IMG/VR virus record: IMGVR_UViG_3300034418_003573
Span: 1 to 37,240 of that record
Length of the DNA: 37,240 bases
DNA from: a virus
Reading direction: 5' to 3' (one strand)
Shown: positions 1 to 7,050 of the stretch, in pieces
How positions within the stretch are numbered: the first letter of the stretch is position 1
Layout: every line of letters starts with the position of its first letter
Notes under the pieces: model-generated
Told to the model about the DNA's origin: nothing
Databases searched by the model: none
The model's input: the letters and a program-made list of their open reading frames with translations, nothing else
Program-made: the position numbers and the translations under genes

Positions 1-101
1 TTAAGAATCCGCGCTGCTTTACTGTCCTCAGTGAGGGCGATGATATTAGATGCGCCAATTTGGTTTAACGCACTATTACAAATGTCTACGACAGAACTCA
101 T
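1..101 (-). CDS. Tail tubular protein A, N-terminal fragment cut by the contig edge
   Basis: This fragment encodes the first 33 residues of the protein given complete at 36029-36619. It starts at the ATG at 101 behind a GAGGTGAGG-type ribosome site and is cut by base 1. It differs from the complete copy by one base. It is the end of the overlapping assembly and not a second gene. Confidence 0.85.
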   Translation of the reverse strand, partial: MSSVVDICNSALNQIGASNIIALTEDSKAARIL

Positions 102-117
102 GCCTCACCTCATTTAG

Positions 118-139
118 AAAAGGGGGCGCGTCCGCCCCC
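118..139 (-). terminator. Intrinsic terminator after the decoration-protein gene
   Basis: On the minus strand a 7-bp GC stem (GGGGGCG / CGCCCCC, bases 122-139 with a 4-nt loop at 129-132) is followed at once by TTTT. It lies between the decoration gene stop at 147 and the tail tube A start at 101. This suits partial termination after the very abundant capsid messages, before the tail genes. The other genome copy is at 36636-36657 with the loop inverted. Confidence 0.75.
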
Positions 140-146
140 GATTCAT

Positions 147-623
147 TTAGTCAACAACGTAGTACATTGTCAGCTCAATAGTGCCTGTGCCAGCAGCACC
201 GCCCATTGTTACTGTTACAACGAACTCGTTATCAGCTAACTCACCATCAAGATCAACTTCTGATCCAGCACCAAGAGCCAAAGTATTCGCTACTTCGACA
301 CATTGTCCTGAAGTTGAAGCTGCTGCTGCTTTGTAACCAGCAGCTGCAGCAGAAACTGCTGTACCCGCTGAGTTAGTGTAAGCAGCATACCCAGCTGACA
401 ATGTTGTGCTTGCACCAAGTGCATCGTGACACAACTTGCCATGCAGGATGCGAGCGCCGTTAGGCAGCGAGAACATCTCGATTACATCGCCAGAAGAGAG
501 GTTAGATGCTTCATACTGAGCATGAGCGACTCTCATTGATCCGCCAATCTGGTTAGCTTGTACGAACTCAGAAGGATCATCCTGAGTAAGGTCCGTCCGG
601 ACATTAGAGTATACAGTTGCCAT
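147..623 (-). CDS. Presumed capsid decoration/head protein (allele 1)
   Basis: This 158-residue protein follows the major capsid gene by 13 bases and is preceded by a strong AAGGAG ribosome site. It is rich in Ala, Gly, Ser and Thr and looks like an all-beta structural protein: residues 1-30 are polar, the middle is Ala-rich, and the C-terminus ends in a hydrophobic beta strand (TMYYVVD). There is no signal peptide or membrane segment. Small proteins directly after the capsid gene in podoviruses are usually head decoration or cement proteins. That role is inferred from position and composition, since I do not recognise a named family. The second copy at 36665 differs at 14 of 158 residues, spread over the length. 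Confidence 0.65.
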   Translation of the reverse strand: MATVYSNVRTDLTQDDPSEFVQANQIGGSMRVAHAQYEASNLSSGDVIEMFSLPNGARILHGKLCHDALGASTTLSAGYAAYTNSAGTAVSAAAAGYKAAAASTSGQCVEVANTLALGAGSEVDLDGELADNEFVVTVTMGGAAGTGTIELTMYYVVD

Positions 624-636
624 GATTCAGGTCTCC

Positions 637-1500
637 TTATGCTGATTCGTCACAGTCGATCTGAACAACCTTCTCTTCCTCCATCCGAGTCGCCCCGAAT
701 GTTGCACAGTAGTAAACCTGTGTTGAGTAAGATTTGTCGGCACGTTCATCGATCTTGGCCATAACATCTTTGCCCACTGCGAGCTTGATGCCGTCTTCTG
801 CCCATGCAAAGCATGAACGGATGTTGCCAGACTTAGCCAAACGTGTTGTGACATGGAAGGTGAACCCGAGGAACTGGTTGATCTCACCCTGTACAAGAGC
901 TTTGATCGTATTGTAATCAGAGCTTGTAACAGTTGTATTGTTCAACAGAGCCTCAATCTGGTCAGGGCCTACTGCAATATGACGAGTGATTGATGGATCG
1001 ACAGAAGCCAGGTCCAAAATCTTTTTCGTCTGAATGAGTTTAGCCAGAGTCAGATCAGCAGATCCATTTGCGATTTGGTGAGCAGCAAGCATTGTGGTGC
1101 TTGTTGCGCCAGACTTACCAGTCTTGGAAGTCCCAGTCGCAGCCGAAATGATTGCATCGTCCATCGCACGACCCATTGCAGCAGCAGCTGCTTGAGCGTA
1201 AGTCGATGTTGGATCAATCAACATGCGCACCTTATCAGCGTCATCGATGAGGTCGGCCCACTCGTAAGTGTCCATTGTGACCATCCGACGCGAATGTGGT
1301 GTTTCGAGTAATGGAGTGTCCCCATGACGCGAAGTACGCTTAACGGCAGCTACCGCGCCTACTTGGTCAAAGAACGCCTTTTCGCCAGTAACTGATTCCT
1401 CAGATACGGCACCACGCAGCAAAGAACCGCGCTGCTGTGAGAGCAGCTGGACGTTGCTGCTGAACTGCTGCACAAATGCAGTTGTTACTTGAGTAGACAT
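637..1500 (-). CDS. Major capsid protein
   Basis: This 287-residue protein sits where podoviruses carry the major head protein: portal, scaffold, then this gene, then a small structural gene. The ATG at 1500 follows AAGGAGAGACACA. The N-terminus (about residues 1-50) is Gln/Ser-rich and helical. A central part includes the segment YEWADLIDDADKVRMLIDPTS followed by an Ala-rich spine-like helix. The C-terminal half carries the beta-rich part ending in acidic residues. Length and layout fit the HK97-fold capsid proteins of phages with a separate scaffold, though the fold is inferred. CCWGG pentamers are nearly absent here (I found one), unlike most of the genome, which may reflect selection on a highly expressed gene. 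Confidence 0.85.
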   Translation of the reverse strand: MSTQVTTAFVQQFSSNVQLLSQQRGSLLRGAVSEESVTGEKAFFDQVGAVAAVKRTSRHGDTPLLETPHSRRMVTMDTYEWADLIDDADKVRMLIDPTSTYAQAAAAAMGRAMDDAIISAATGTSKTGKSGATSTTMLAAHQIANGSADLTLAKLIQTKKILDLASVDPSITRHIAVGPDQIEALLNNTTVTSSDYNTIKALVQGEINQFLGFTFHVTTRLAKSGNIRSCFAWAEDGIKLAVGKDVMAKIDERADKSYSTQVYYCATFGATRMEEEKVVQIDCDESA

Positions 1501-1648
1501 TGTGTCTCTCCTTCAGTCAGCTAAAACAAAGTTTTCGCTACCCCGCACACGCAGGACGATGTTTTTTGCTGCTTATGGTTGCAGCTACCAGCAGGGGCTT
1601 TCGCTTATCCTGACTATTGCAGCAAGTTTACTCGCTGCGCAAGAAAGA

Positions 1649-2473
1649 TCAACTATGGATCATTTCCTGGAACTTCAGAGCTTGCTGCACATAGTAGTCA
1701 TGCTCTGGATGCCGAGCATCCCAGAATGGACTGCCTTGTGAGCGCAGCTCTGCAAGTTTCTCCCTGGCGGCGTCTGGCGTAATGCCACCGCTGGTGCGAA
1801 CTCCTTCAAGAGTATCTTCACCAACACGCTCCTGGATAAAGTTTCCGACCTCACCCATGAGTCGAATGAAGTCAGGGTTATCGCCTAGTTTCGTCCCATC
1901 AGACAGAGTAACCTCCATCAACTCAGGATTACCAAACTGGGTAACAACTCCATGACCTTGCGCCAGGCGATCTTCAAAAGCCTGGCCATATTCTCTACGG
2001 AGGTCTGATTCAACCTGGGCAGTGTACTGCTCCAGGTCAACACCCATTGATTGCTCCTGGGAAGAAACAAATTCGTTATAAGACTGGTACAACTTAGCTG
2101 CTTGTGTTGCGTTTAAGCCAATGTCATGCGCCATTTGCTTGTACCAGGACGTCATCTCAGGATCGGCTTCAAAGTTTTCTGGCGCTGGAAGCTCATAACC
2201 TTCTGCGTCAGCTGGTCTGCCAAGCCTGGCGTATACCTCGTTCCAGTCATCAGGTGTTGCACTTTTGCCTGGAATCGCAATTTTGTCTGCACCGATCATT
2301 GATTGCGCATGCACATAACTCTTTGCGAGCGCACCAACATCGTTAATGTGATCTAGGGATTTATGTCCACGAATCTCTTCGGGGATACTTGAGCGCCAAT
2401 CTCCTACAGACTGAGCTACCTCTTGCTCCATTTCTGGCGCAGAGACTTCAGCTACCTGTTCTTCACTCATCAT
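1649..2473 (-). CDS. Scaffolding protein
   Basis: The product is about 274 residues, strongly acidic and predicted to be mostly helical. An acidic N-terminus rich in Glu, Gln and Val is followed by a region of Pro/Glu loops and a Gln/Glu-rich central helix (for example EFVSSQEQSMGVDLEQYTAQ). The family directs procapsid assembly and leaves the head before packaging. Its place between portal and major capsid, together with composition and length, gives the call. Three possible starts lie in a row. I prefer the ATG at 2473 because GAGG sits 6 bases upstream. It overlaps the end of the preceding small gene by 11 bases, suggesting translational coupling. Confidence 0.8.
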   Translation of the reverse strand: MMSEEQVAEVSAPEMEQEVAQSVGDWRSSIPEEIRGHKSLDHINDVGALAKSYVHAQSMIGADKIAIPGKSATPDDWNEVYARLGRPADAEGYELPAPENFEADPEMTSWYKQMAHDIGLNATQAAKLYQSYNEFVSSQEQSMGVDLEQYTAQVESDLRREYGQAFEDRLAQGHGVVTQFGNPELMEVTLSDGTKLGDNPDFIRLMGEVGNFIQERVGEDTLEGVRTSGGITPDAAREKLAELRSQGSPFWDARHPEHDYYVQQALKFQEMIHS

Positions 2474-2693
2474 CAATTACCTCATTTGGTAGGTTGAATG
2501 TTTCCATCATGCCTTGAATAAACAGCACAACACTGCGCTGCCCCTCGCGGAAAGCCGTTTCATACGGGTCCGCAGAGAATGTAGGCGAGTGAACGTGGAA
2601 CCGCATTTCCAGATCATGGAGTACCGTATCCCCATCTGTCTCGCCAAACAGGAAGGCGTAAGCCTCCCGTAAGTCGTTGATTTCTTTTGACAT
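2463..2693 (-). CDS. Bbp19-like small phage protein
   Basis: The product is 76 residues long. The pattern of an early L-R-E-A-Y-x-F-L-F-G segment (residues 8-17), a middle V-L-x-D-L-E, and a late T-x-F-R-E-G-Q-R-S-V-V-L-F-I segment resembles the Bbp19-type proteins found between portal and scaffold/capsid genes of podoviruses. The assignment is from memory of the family and was not searched. The function is unknown, though association with head assembly is likely from position. It starts 3 bases after the portal stop and overlaps the scaffold start, so the portal-scaffold-capsid run is one translation-coupled block. Confidence 0.6.
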   Translation of the reverse strand: MSKEINDLREAYAFLFGETDGDTVLHDLEMRFHVHSPTFSADPYETAFREGQRSVVLFIQGMMETFNLPNEVIDDE

Positions 2694-2696
2694 ATA

Positions 2697-4295
2697 TTAT
2701 TGCTGCATCAACTTCATCATTGGCGCAGCAGCTCCCATTGCTTCTGCTGTTTCCATTTGTTCCTGCCTCTGAGCTTCAGCTTGCATTTGTTCTGCGCGCT
2801 GCTCCCTAATCTCAGCAACCTGCTGCTCACCGCGAATAGTGGTAGCTGGTACAGAAAGTGTCTGCATCAGATACTTGGCTAAACCGTCAGCATCGATGTA
2901 ATCAATAACAGATTGGTCAATTTGGGCAAGTGGTCCCATCAATTCAAACAAACGCATGGCTGCCTGGATATCTCCAGACTTCTGCGCTTTCGCAAGTGGT
3001 GAGACATACTCGATCTCAATGCCAGTGTTCTTCATAAAGTCAGGCGCAGCTGCAAATAATCGGTCCCTGGTCATCAGGTTATATGAACGATTGATTAGCG
3101 GCTGCAATAATTCTGCCTGGAGTCTACCCAGGACAGGACCTAACAACCGCATTTTCTCTTCAGTGCGCTGCATAACTTCTGTCGCAGTCATCTGAGGACC
3201 CTGCGAAAGTATTAGTTGATCGACGTAAAACGCAGATTGAATTGCTTTTCTGCGCTGCTCTTCCATATTCAAGCCGAGCGGCGTATTCGCGCCGATAGTT
3301 AATGGCTCAATCTTATCTCTGGTACCTGATCGATAGAAGTTGAGGCCGCCAGGAACAGTGCGGATTGGCAACATAAAGCCGTCATCCGGAACCATTAGTG
3401 GTGGATCAACCTGCTTTTGCGCAGAACGAATGGTCACTTCAGACATTTTGTTCAGCATTTTGATGTCTGGCAGCGCTGTCATCGCTGGAGAACGGCCATA
3501 ACCAATCTCAAATGAAGCTTTCAAGAACCGTGGTGCAACGTATGGGAACTCATCGAAGCCTGATTCGCTCAAGATTGTGCGACTATCTGGGTCCAGGTAC
3601 ACAGAAGCAAATGGTTTGTTTTCTGAGTTGACCTTGATAACGTCACGCTCGTGGCGCGGATATACCGCATGCACCAGGGTAATCATCTCATACGGGTTCT
3701 GTTCCGCTTTTTTCTGGATTTTACTGTCTACCTGATCACCAAAACGGTCGATAACCGCCCTGGCTGGCATCTTAAATCGACGGAATACAGTGTCTACACG
3801 GCCATTTGAGTCCTCAGAAAGGAACACTTCAGAGCAATGCCTGGTCTGGAAGCGCAGCGTATACTCCGGGTCCTTCTCAATAAACATGACTCCGGTGCCG
3901 AAACAGATCAAATCATGGTACAGCTCGTGGACTTGTTCCTGGAAGTTGGACCGATTGAACGCCTGGTACATGACATCTTCGACAGATTCCAGCCATTCTT
4001 TGGCTTCATCGTTCATATCCAGCTCTTTATCGCGGAAACGCAGCGAGAACCAGCGAACACTAGAGTTAGTCAACATGCCATGCAGCGAAGCTGATAACAG
4101 TTCGGCAGCATGGATTGCCGTACCATCGAAGACCAGCTCAGTACGCTTGTCGCCCTGGGTACGCTTTTTCGTAATGTCCGCCTTACGGGGGACCACATAA
4201 TCAGCAATTTCCTGCCAGTGTGATTCCCACACTTGGCGCTGATTCTCTAAAGACCCCAAGCGTTTCAGCAGCTGGGTAGCCAGGACGTCAGCCAT
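2697..4295 (-). CDS. Portal (head-to-tail connector) protein, T7 gp8 type
   Basis: The protein has 532 residues, the expected size for the T7-like head-tail connector family. The N-terminus has the family hallmark of a helical stretch with W-x-x-I-A-D-Y-V-V-P-R (about residues 24-36), then a run with L-V-F-D-G-T and L-H-G-M-L-T (residues 53-77). The centre has the F-P-Y-V-A-P-R-F and G-Y-G-R-S-P-A elements, and the tail is Gln/Met/Glu-rich. As a dodecamer it forms the head vertex through which DNA is packaged and ejected. The start is behind a perfect AGGAGG site 5 bases upstream. It follows the basic 132-residue gene by one base and precedes the Bbp19-like gene. Confidence 0.92.
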   Translation of the reverse strand: MADVLATQLLKRLGSLENQRQVWESHWQEIADYVVPRKADITKKRTQGDKRTELVFDGTAIHAAELLSASLHGMLTNSSVRWFSLRFRDKELDMNDEAKEWLESVEDVMYQAFNRSNFQEQVHELYHDLICFGTGVMFIEKDPEYTLRFQTRHCSEVFLSEDSNGRVDTVFRRFKMPARAVIDRFGDQVDSKIQKKAEQNPYEMITLVHAVYPRHERDVIKVNSENKPFASVYLDPDSRTILSESGFDEFPYVAPRFLKASFEIGYGRSPAMTALPDIKMLNKMSEVTIRSAQKQVDPPLMVPDDGFMLPIRTVPGGLNFYRSGTRDKIEPLTIGANTPLGLNMEEQRRKAIQSAFYVDQLILSQGPQMTATEVMQRTEEKMRLLGPVLGRLQAELLQPLINRSYNLMTRDRLFAAAPDFMKNTGIEIEYVSPLAKAQKSGDIQAAMRLFELMGPLAQIDQSVIDYIDADGLAKYLMQTLSVPATTIRGEQQVAEIREQRAEQMQAEAQRQEQMETAEAMGAAAPMMKLMQQ

Positions 4296-4296
4296 G

Positions 4297-4695
4297 TTAG
4301 CCTCCTAAAAGACTCTTTTTCTCTACTGGTGCAGAACCCATCACGCCACGCGATCCGGTACGGATGCCGCGACGACCGCGACGACGCTGCGCTTGAGTTT
4401 GGGTTTCAGCGCCACCAGCTGCAGTCGCAGCTTTTGGCGTTGGCCCAAGACCTGTTGCCTCTTTGATTGTTTGCTGAACCTGAGATTCAGCAGCAGCAAT
4501 TACTTCTTTTGGCGCTCCAGCAAATGTGTCTGGCCTTTGGGATTGAGCTAGGCCGCCACCAGACCTCACAGCTCTCAAAGGATCATTAGCAACCTTTAAA
4601 ACATCTTTGACTATTGGCGTTTGTTCCGCCACTTTGACGATTGGAGCTGCCACTTTCTTAACAGCTTTTCGAATGGTTCTAGTTACTCCACCCAT
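4297..4695 (-). CDS. Small basic virion-region protein with C-terminal RG/SLL motif
   Basis: This 132-residue protein has no recognised enzyme domain. Residues 1-45 form a basic helix (VRKAVKKVAAPIVK type). The middle is Ala/Gln/Thr-rich and low complexity. The end carries RRGIRTGSRGV, then AP-x-E-x-x-S-L-L-G-G. The same C-terminal signature, RR-x-x-x-x-T-x-x-RGV...AP-x-E-x-x-SLx, is found in the 96-residue protein at 5074-5364. Many phages carry short proteins with such a tail motif near the portal and terminase genes, and their function is unknown to me. The start follows GGAGGTAGAT. The gene lies between the GNAT-like gene and the portal. Confidence 0.7.
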   Translation of the reverse strand: MGGVTRTIRKAVKKVAAPIVKVAEQTPIVKDVLKVANDPLRAVRSGGGLAQSQRPDTFAGAPKEVIAAAESQVQQTIKEATGLGPTPKAATAAGGAETQTQAQRRRGRRGIRTGSRGVMGSAPVEKKSLLGG

Positions 4696-4697
4696 AT

Positions 4698-5096
4698 CTA
4701 CCTCCAGATAAATGGCAGTTCTAACAATACGCTGCCATCAGGCTGCGCCTTTCCTCCGATCCTTTCCAGGATCTCGCTACTCTCGTTTTCCGCCAGGACT
4801 GCATTGCAGCCTAGCGCATAACACGCAGGAAACAGCGTGTTAATCATTGTCCTGGAGAAAAACCTCTTCCGATACTCAGGAACGATACTGATGTGTACGA
4901 TCCAGGTATGCGGGTCTTCCTCCCACTGATAAAACCATATATAGCCAGCAATATACTCCCCAGAGAAGCAAACGAACACCGCAGCGTATTTAAGTATGTC
5001 CGCGTGGTCCCGGAGAAATTCATAGTCCGTTTCCTCTAAATGCGAGTACAACTCTTCCCTGGCAGCATCCTGGTCACCGAGAATTGGTCGTATCAC
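4698..5096 (-). CDS. GNAT-fold acetyltransferase-like protein
   Basis: The 132 residues fit a compact GNAT domain. A first strand ends in EYIAGYIWFYQ (about 47-57) and is followed by a strand with WIVHISIVPEYRKR (65-78). This corresponds to motif A, where acetyl-CoA pyrophosphate normally binds an R/Q-x-x-G-x-G/A loop. Here the loop reads YRKRFFSR, without the usual glycines, so acetyl-CoA binding may be weak or lost. Such GNAT-like proteins are common next to terminase and portal genes of podoviruses; their target is unknown. The start is a GTG at 5096 that overlaps the preceding gene by 23 bases. Confidence 0.65.
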   Translation of the reverse strand: MIRPILGDQDAAREELYSHLEETDYEFLRDHADILKYAAVFVCFSGEYIAGYIWFYQWEEDPHTWIVHISIVPEYRKRFFSRTMINTLFPACYALGCNAVLAENESSEILERIGGKAQPDGSVLLELPFIWR

Positions 5097-5364
5097 TTGA
5101 TCTCGCCATCAACGATGAATACTCAAGAGGCGCTTCCTGGGTCACGCCCCTGGCACTTGTCTGAATTGTCTTGCGCCTGGACATCCGTTTTGGGTCACGC
5201 ATCCTTTTCAGCATGTCAGATGATGCGGTCGCCTCAACTGGCTTAACCGGAGTCACTGGTGGAGCTGGTGGCAGCGCTGGTGCCTGGGGGACATTCCCGC
5301 CGCCAAACAGGCCGCCGACTAACTTGCCAACACCTCTTACAACATTTCCAACAACCTTACCCAT
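5074..5364 (-). CDS. Small Gly/Pro-rich phage protein with RG motif
   Basis: The 96-residue product begins with a Gly/Val-rich hydrophobic helix (GKVVGNVVRGVGKLVGGLFGG), which could be membrane-active or amphipathic. A Pro/Ala/Val-rich linker covers residues 26-45, followed by a basic tail with RRKTIQTSARGV and then AP-x-E-x-SSLM. The tail motif matches that of the 132-residue protein two genes downstream, suggesting a shared binding partner. Its ATG lies 9 bases after AGGAG and overlaps the terL stop by 8 bases. The function is unknown. Confidence 0.65.
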   Translation of the reverse strand: MGKVVGNVVRGVGKLVGGLFGGGNVPQAPALPPAPPVTPVKPVEATASSDMLKRMRDPKRMSRRKTIQTSARGVTQEAPLEYSSLMARSSDTTNSR

Positions 5365-6646
5365 AAGTCACTGCTCCTAGTGGGTTGTAGTTTGAGTCCG
5401 CTATCGCTTGTGGCGGACGCTCAAAACCTCTGTTTTCTTTCAAACCGACAGCCAGGTAACGCCAGGCATCGGCAGCATGCGAACTCCAGTCGTGTACCGG
5501 GGTCGCCCGGAAACTCCTGGTCTTCTGATTGTACGCCCGGTGATACTGGCGTAAACACTCCAGTCCATCCTTGCATAGCACACGATCAAACCAGCAGCGA
5601 CTAATCAACAGCTGCGCTGCATGAATCCCATCTTCCACTGGCAACTTTGGCACAACCCGGAAGTTGATCCCAAGATCATACGCAATCTCTCTCCTAGACT
5701 TTCCGCTGCCAAGTTCCCGGACCTCAATATCATGCGGCGCATTATGGGTACCGTAGATGTACCCCTTCTGCTGCAGGACCTCTTTGTAATGCGGCAATCC
5801 TTCATTCCGGTTTTCGTAGAAATCAATTACATGGATGGACCGCCCAATCGTTTGGGTAAACCAGATCGCGGTACTATCCCCAACTCCCAGGTCCCACCAG
5901 GTATCTACCAGGGCAGCAGAATCATACGGCACATCAGTGATGCGCCCCTTTTCTGAAACCTCTTGCAGCTCCTTCCCGTAAATTGCACCTGGCACATTGG
6001 CAACCCAGGAACACTCAAACTCTTGCTCAAACTGATCTGGCGACATCATCGCCCTGGCTGCACCTAATTCCTCGTCGTCCAGGATTCCAGTCTCACTCGC
6101 CTTATATACCTTGGTGTACCAATCATCTTGTGCCTGGGCAGCCTCAAACAGCTCGTAGAAAGCGTTATGACCCTTTGGCGTACCGATGAACAACGCCCAA
6201 CCCTTCCGGTCCGACAGAGCTGGTCTGATGACTTCTGGGAACAAACTTTCTGGCATATCCGCCATTTCGTCCAGGACTGCACCATCCAGGTAGATTCCCC
6301 GTAGGCTATCTGGGTTCTCTGCACCGAGTAACTGAATCCTGCTGCCATTTGGTAGATCACAACGTAATTCAGTCTCGTGGAACCTAACCATCGGGATTGC
6401 ACCCGCAAACTGCTTCAAATAATCCCAGGCGACGTTCTTTGCCTGGCGATAAGTAGGTGCAATGTACGCATACCGTGGATTCGTTTTGTCACTGAGGATT
6501 GCATCGCGCAGCAAATGGTTAATCGCCATGACTGTCTTGCCAAAGCGACGATGGCACACCACAACGCCCCAGCGCTTCACAGAGAGCTGCTTGTGCAAGT
6601 CAGCTTGCATAGACCTTGGTGTGTAGGGGATGCGGATCTCAGTCAC
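5357..6646 (-). CDS. terL: Terminase large subunit
   Basis: This is the DNA-packaging motor ATPase and headful/end-cutting nuclease that docks on the portal. Numbering from the upstream GTG at 6658, Walker A is CHRRFGKT (35-42), Walker B is AVLDEMAD (127-134) and the coupling motif is GTPKG (159-163). The RNase H-like nuclease acidic residues fit D256 in WWDLGVGDS, D310 in PHD and D397 in HAADAWRYL. The length of about 430 residues is typical. I prefer the GTG at 6646 because AGGGAG lies 11 bases upstream. It overlaps the stop of the leftward gap ORF in the GTGA pattern. The alternative GTG at 6658 has its ribosome site touching the start codon. Confidence 0.93.
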   Translation of the reverse strand: MTEIRIPYTPRSMQADLHKQLSVKRWGVVVCHRRFGKTVMAINHLLRDAILSDKTNPRYAYIAPTYRQAKNVAWDYLKQFAGAIPMVRFHETELRCDLPNGSRIQLLGAENPDSLRGIYLDGAVLDEMADMPESLFPEVIRPALSDRKGWALFIGTPKGHNAFYELFEAAQAQDDWYTKVYKASETGILDDEELGAARAMMSPDQFEQEFECSWVANVPGAIYGKELQEVSEKGRITDVPYDSAALVDTWWDLGVGDSTAIWFTQTIGRSIHVIDFYENRNEGLPHYKEVLQQKGYIYGTHNAPHDIEVRELGSGKSRREIAYDLGINFRVVPKLPVEDGIHAAQLLISRCWFDRVLCKDGLECLRQYHRAYNQKTRSFRATPVHDWSSHAADAWRYLAVGLKENRGFERPPQAIADSNYNPLGAVTYG

Positions 6647-7050
6647 GATGCAAGACACTCCCTAACCCCTATATTACAGCATGACAGCGGCACACTGGTT
6701 TTTGGGGTGGGTAGGGGTCCGGATTCCAGAAAAACCGCCTGGTCAGCATTTAACATAATACCCGTTATGCGACAAACGACCTGGCTCCGCCTGGTTTCGC
6801 CAGGATTCACCAGGCTTCGTGCGCGCGAACACTGCCACACTGCGCTCATTCGGTCGATCAACAGCAGCAATGCCAGGTTAATCCATTCCTTTATATAAAG
6901 CGCAGCATCGGTCTGAATCCAGCGCCATGCCTGGTTACTTAGCCACACTGCTAAGCATTGCTCCTGGAGCTTCTCTGTGCGTCTCAGCGCTAAAAGCTGC
7001 CAGGCTGCGCTGTACCTTATATGTACCTGGCTTGTCACTCCTCGCCCCAT
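6643..7050 (-). CDS. Doubtful ORF filling the terS-terL gap
   Basis: An uninterrupted 135-codon frame exactly spans the gap between terS and terL. It overlaps the terS end, and its TGA overlaps the terL GTG as GTGA, the coupling pattern used elsewhere in this genome. Against coding, the product is unusually rich in Trp and Cys and matches no family I know. No good ribosome site precedes the ATG at 7050 or the in-frame GTG at 7038. The DNA also carries 10-bp tandem repeats (6780-6819), whose period would break a reading frame. It may instead be a non-coding packaging or control region that happens to be open. Confidence 0.3.
   Translation of the reverse strand: MGRGVTSQVHIRYSAAWQLLALRRTEKLQEQCLAVWLSNQAWRWIQTDAALYIKEWINLALLLLIDRMSAVWQCSRARSLVNPGETRRSQVVCRITGIMLNADQAVFLESGPLPTPKTSVPLSCCNIGVRECLAS
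6780..6819. repeat. Four 10-bp repeats (CCWGGnTTCG) in the terS-terL gap
   Basis: CCTGG begins at 6780 and 6790 and CCAGG at 6800 and 6810, each exactly 10 bases after the last. The following five bases fit NTTCG, NTYCG or NTTCA. Ten-base spacing puts all four sites on one face of the helix. The location beside the terminase genes suits a packaging (pac/cos) or protein-binding site. That use is inference; the repeat itself is directly visible. Confidence 0.75.
6938..6964. promoter_or_regulatory. Inverted CTTAGC/GCTAAG element in the terS-terL gap
   Basis: CTTAGC (6938-6943) and GCTAAG (6950-6955) form an inverted repeat with a 6-base spacer. The right arm continues as GCTAAGCATTGCTCC (6950-6964), which matches 11205-11219 at 14 of 15 positions. 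The latter is the edge of the GCTAAG cluster in the candidate origin. A common binding protein for both places is a reasonable inference. Confidence 0.55.

Larger units (their letters stand above)
1..722. repeat. Left copy of the contig terminal overlap
   Basis: Bases 1-722 align without indels to 36519-37240 in the same orientation. I counted roughly 85 mismatches by eye. Nearly all lie in the decoration-protein gene (about 77 in 477 bases) and its downstream terminator. The last 99 bases are identical and the first 101 differ once. The simplest reading is an overlap of a circular or permuted genome in which the two ends come from two strain alleles, giving a genome unit of about 36518 bp. 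Confidence 0.9.

Noticed and set aside
1-722. Ends as exact terminal repeats or a transposon pair
   Set aside because: The copies differ at many sites in one gene, lack terminal inverted repeats or transposase, and both sit in the same capsid-tail context. An overlap of a circular or permuted assembly is simpler.
3790-4200. 136-residue plus-strand ORF opposite the portal gene
   Set aside because: It is antisense to conserved portal sequence, Ser-rich, and lacks a ribosome site.
6377-6898. 173-residue plus-strand ORF over the terL start and the terS-terL gap
   Set aside because: It runs antisense to the terL N-terminus, which carries the clear ATPase motifs. It has no ribosome site and shows no recognisable protein features.
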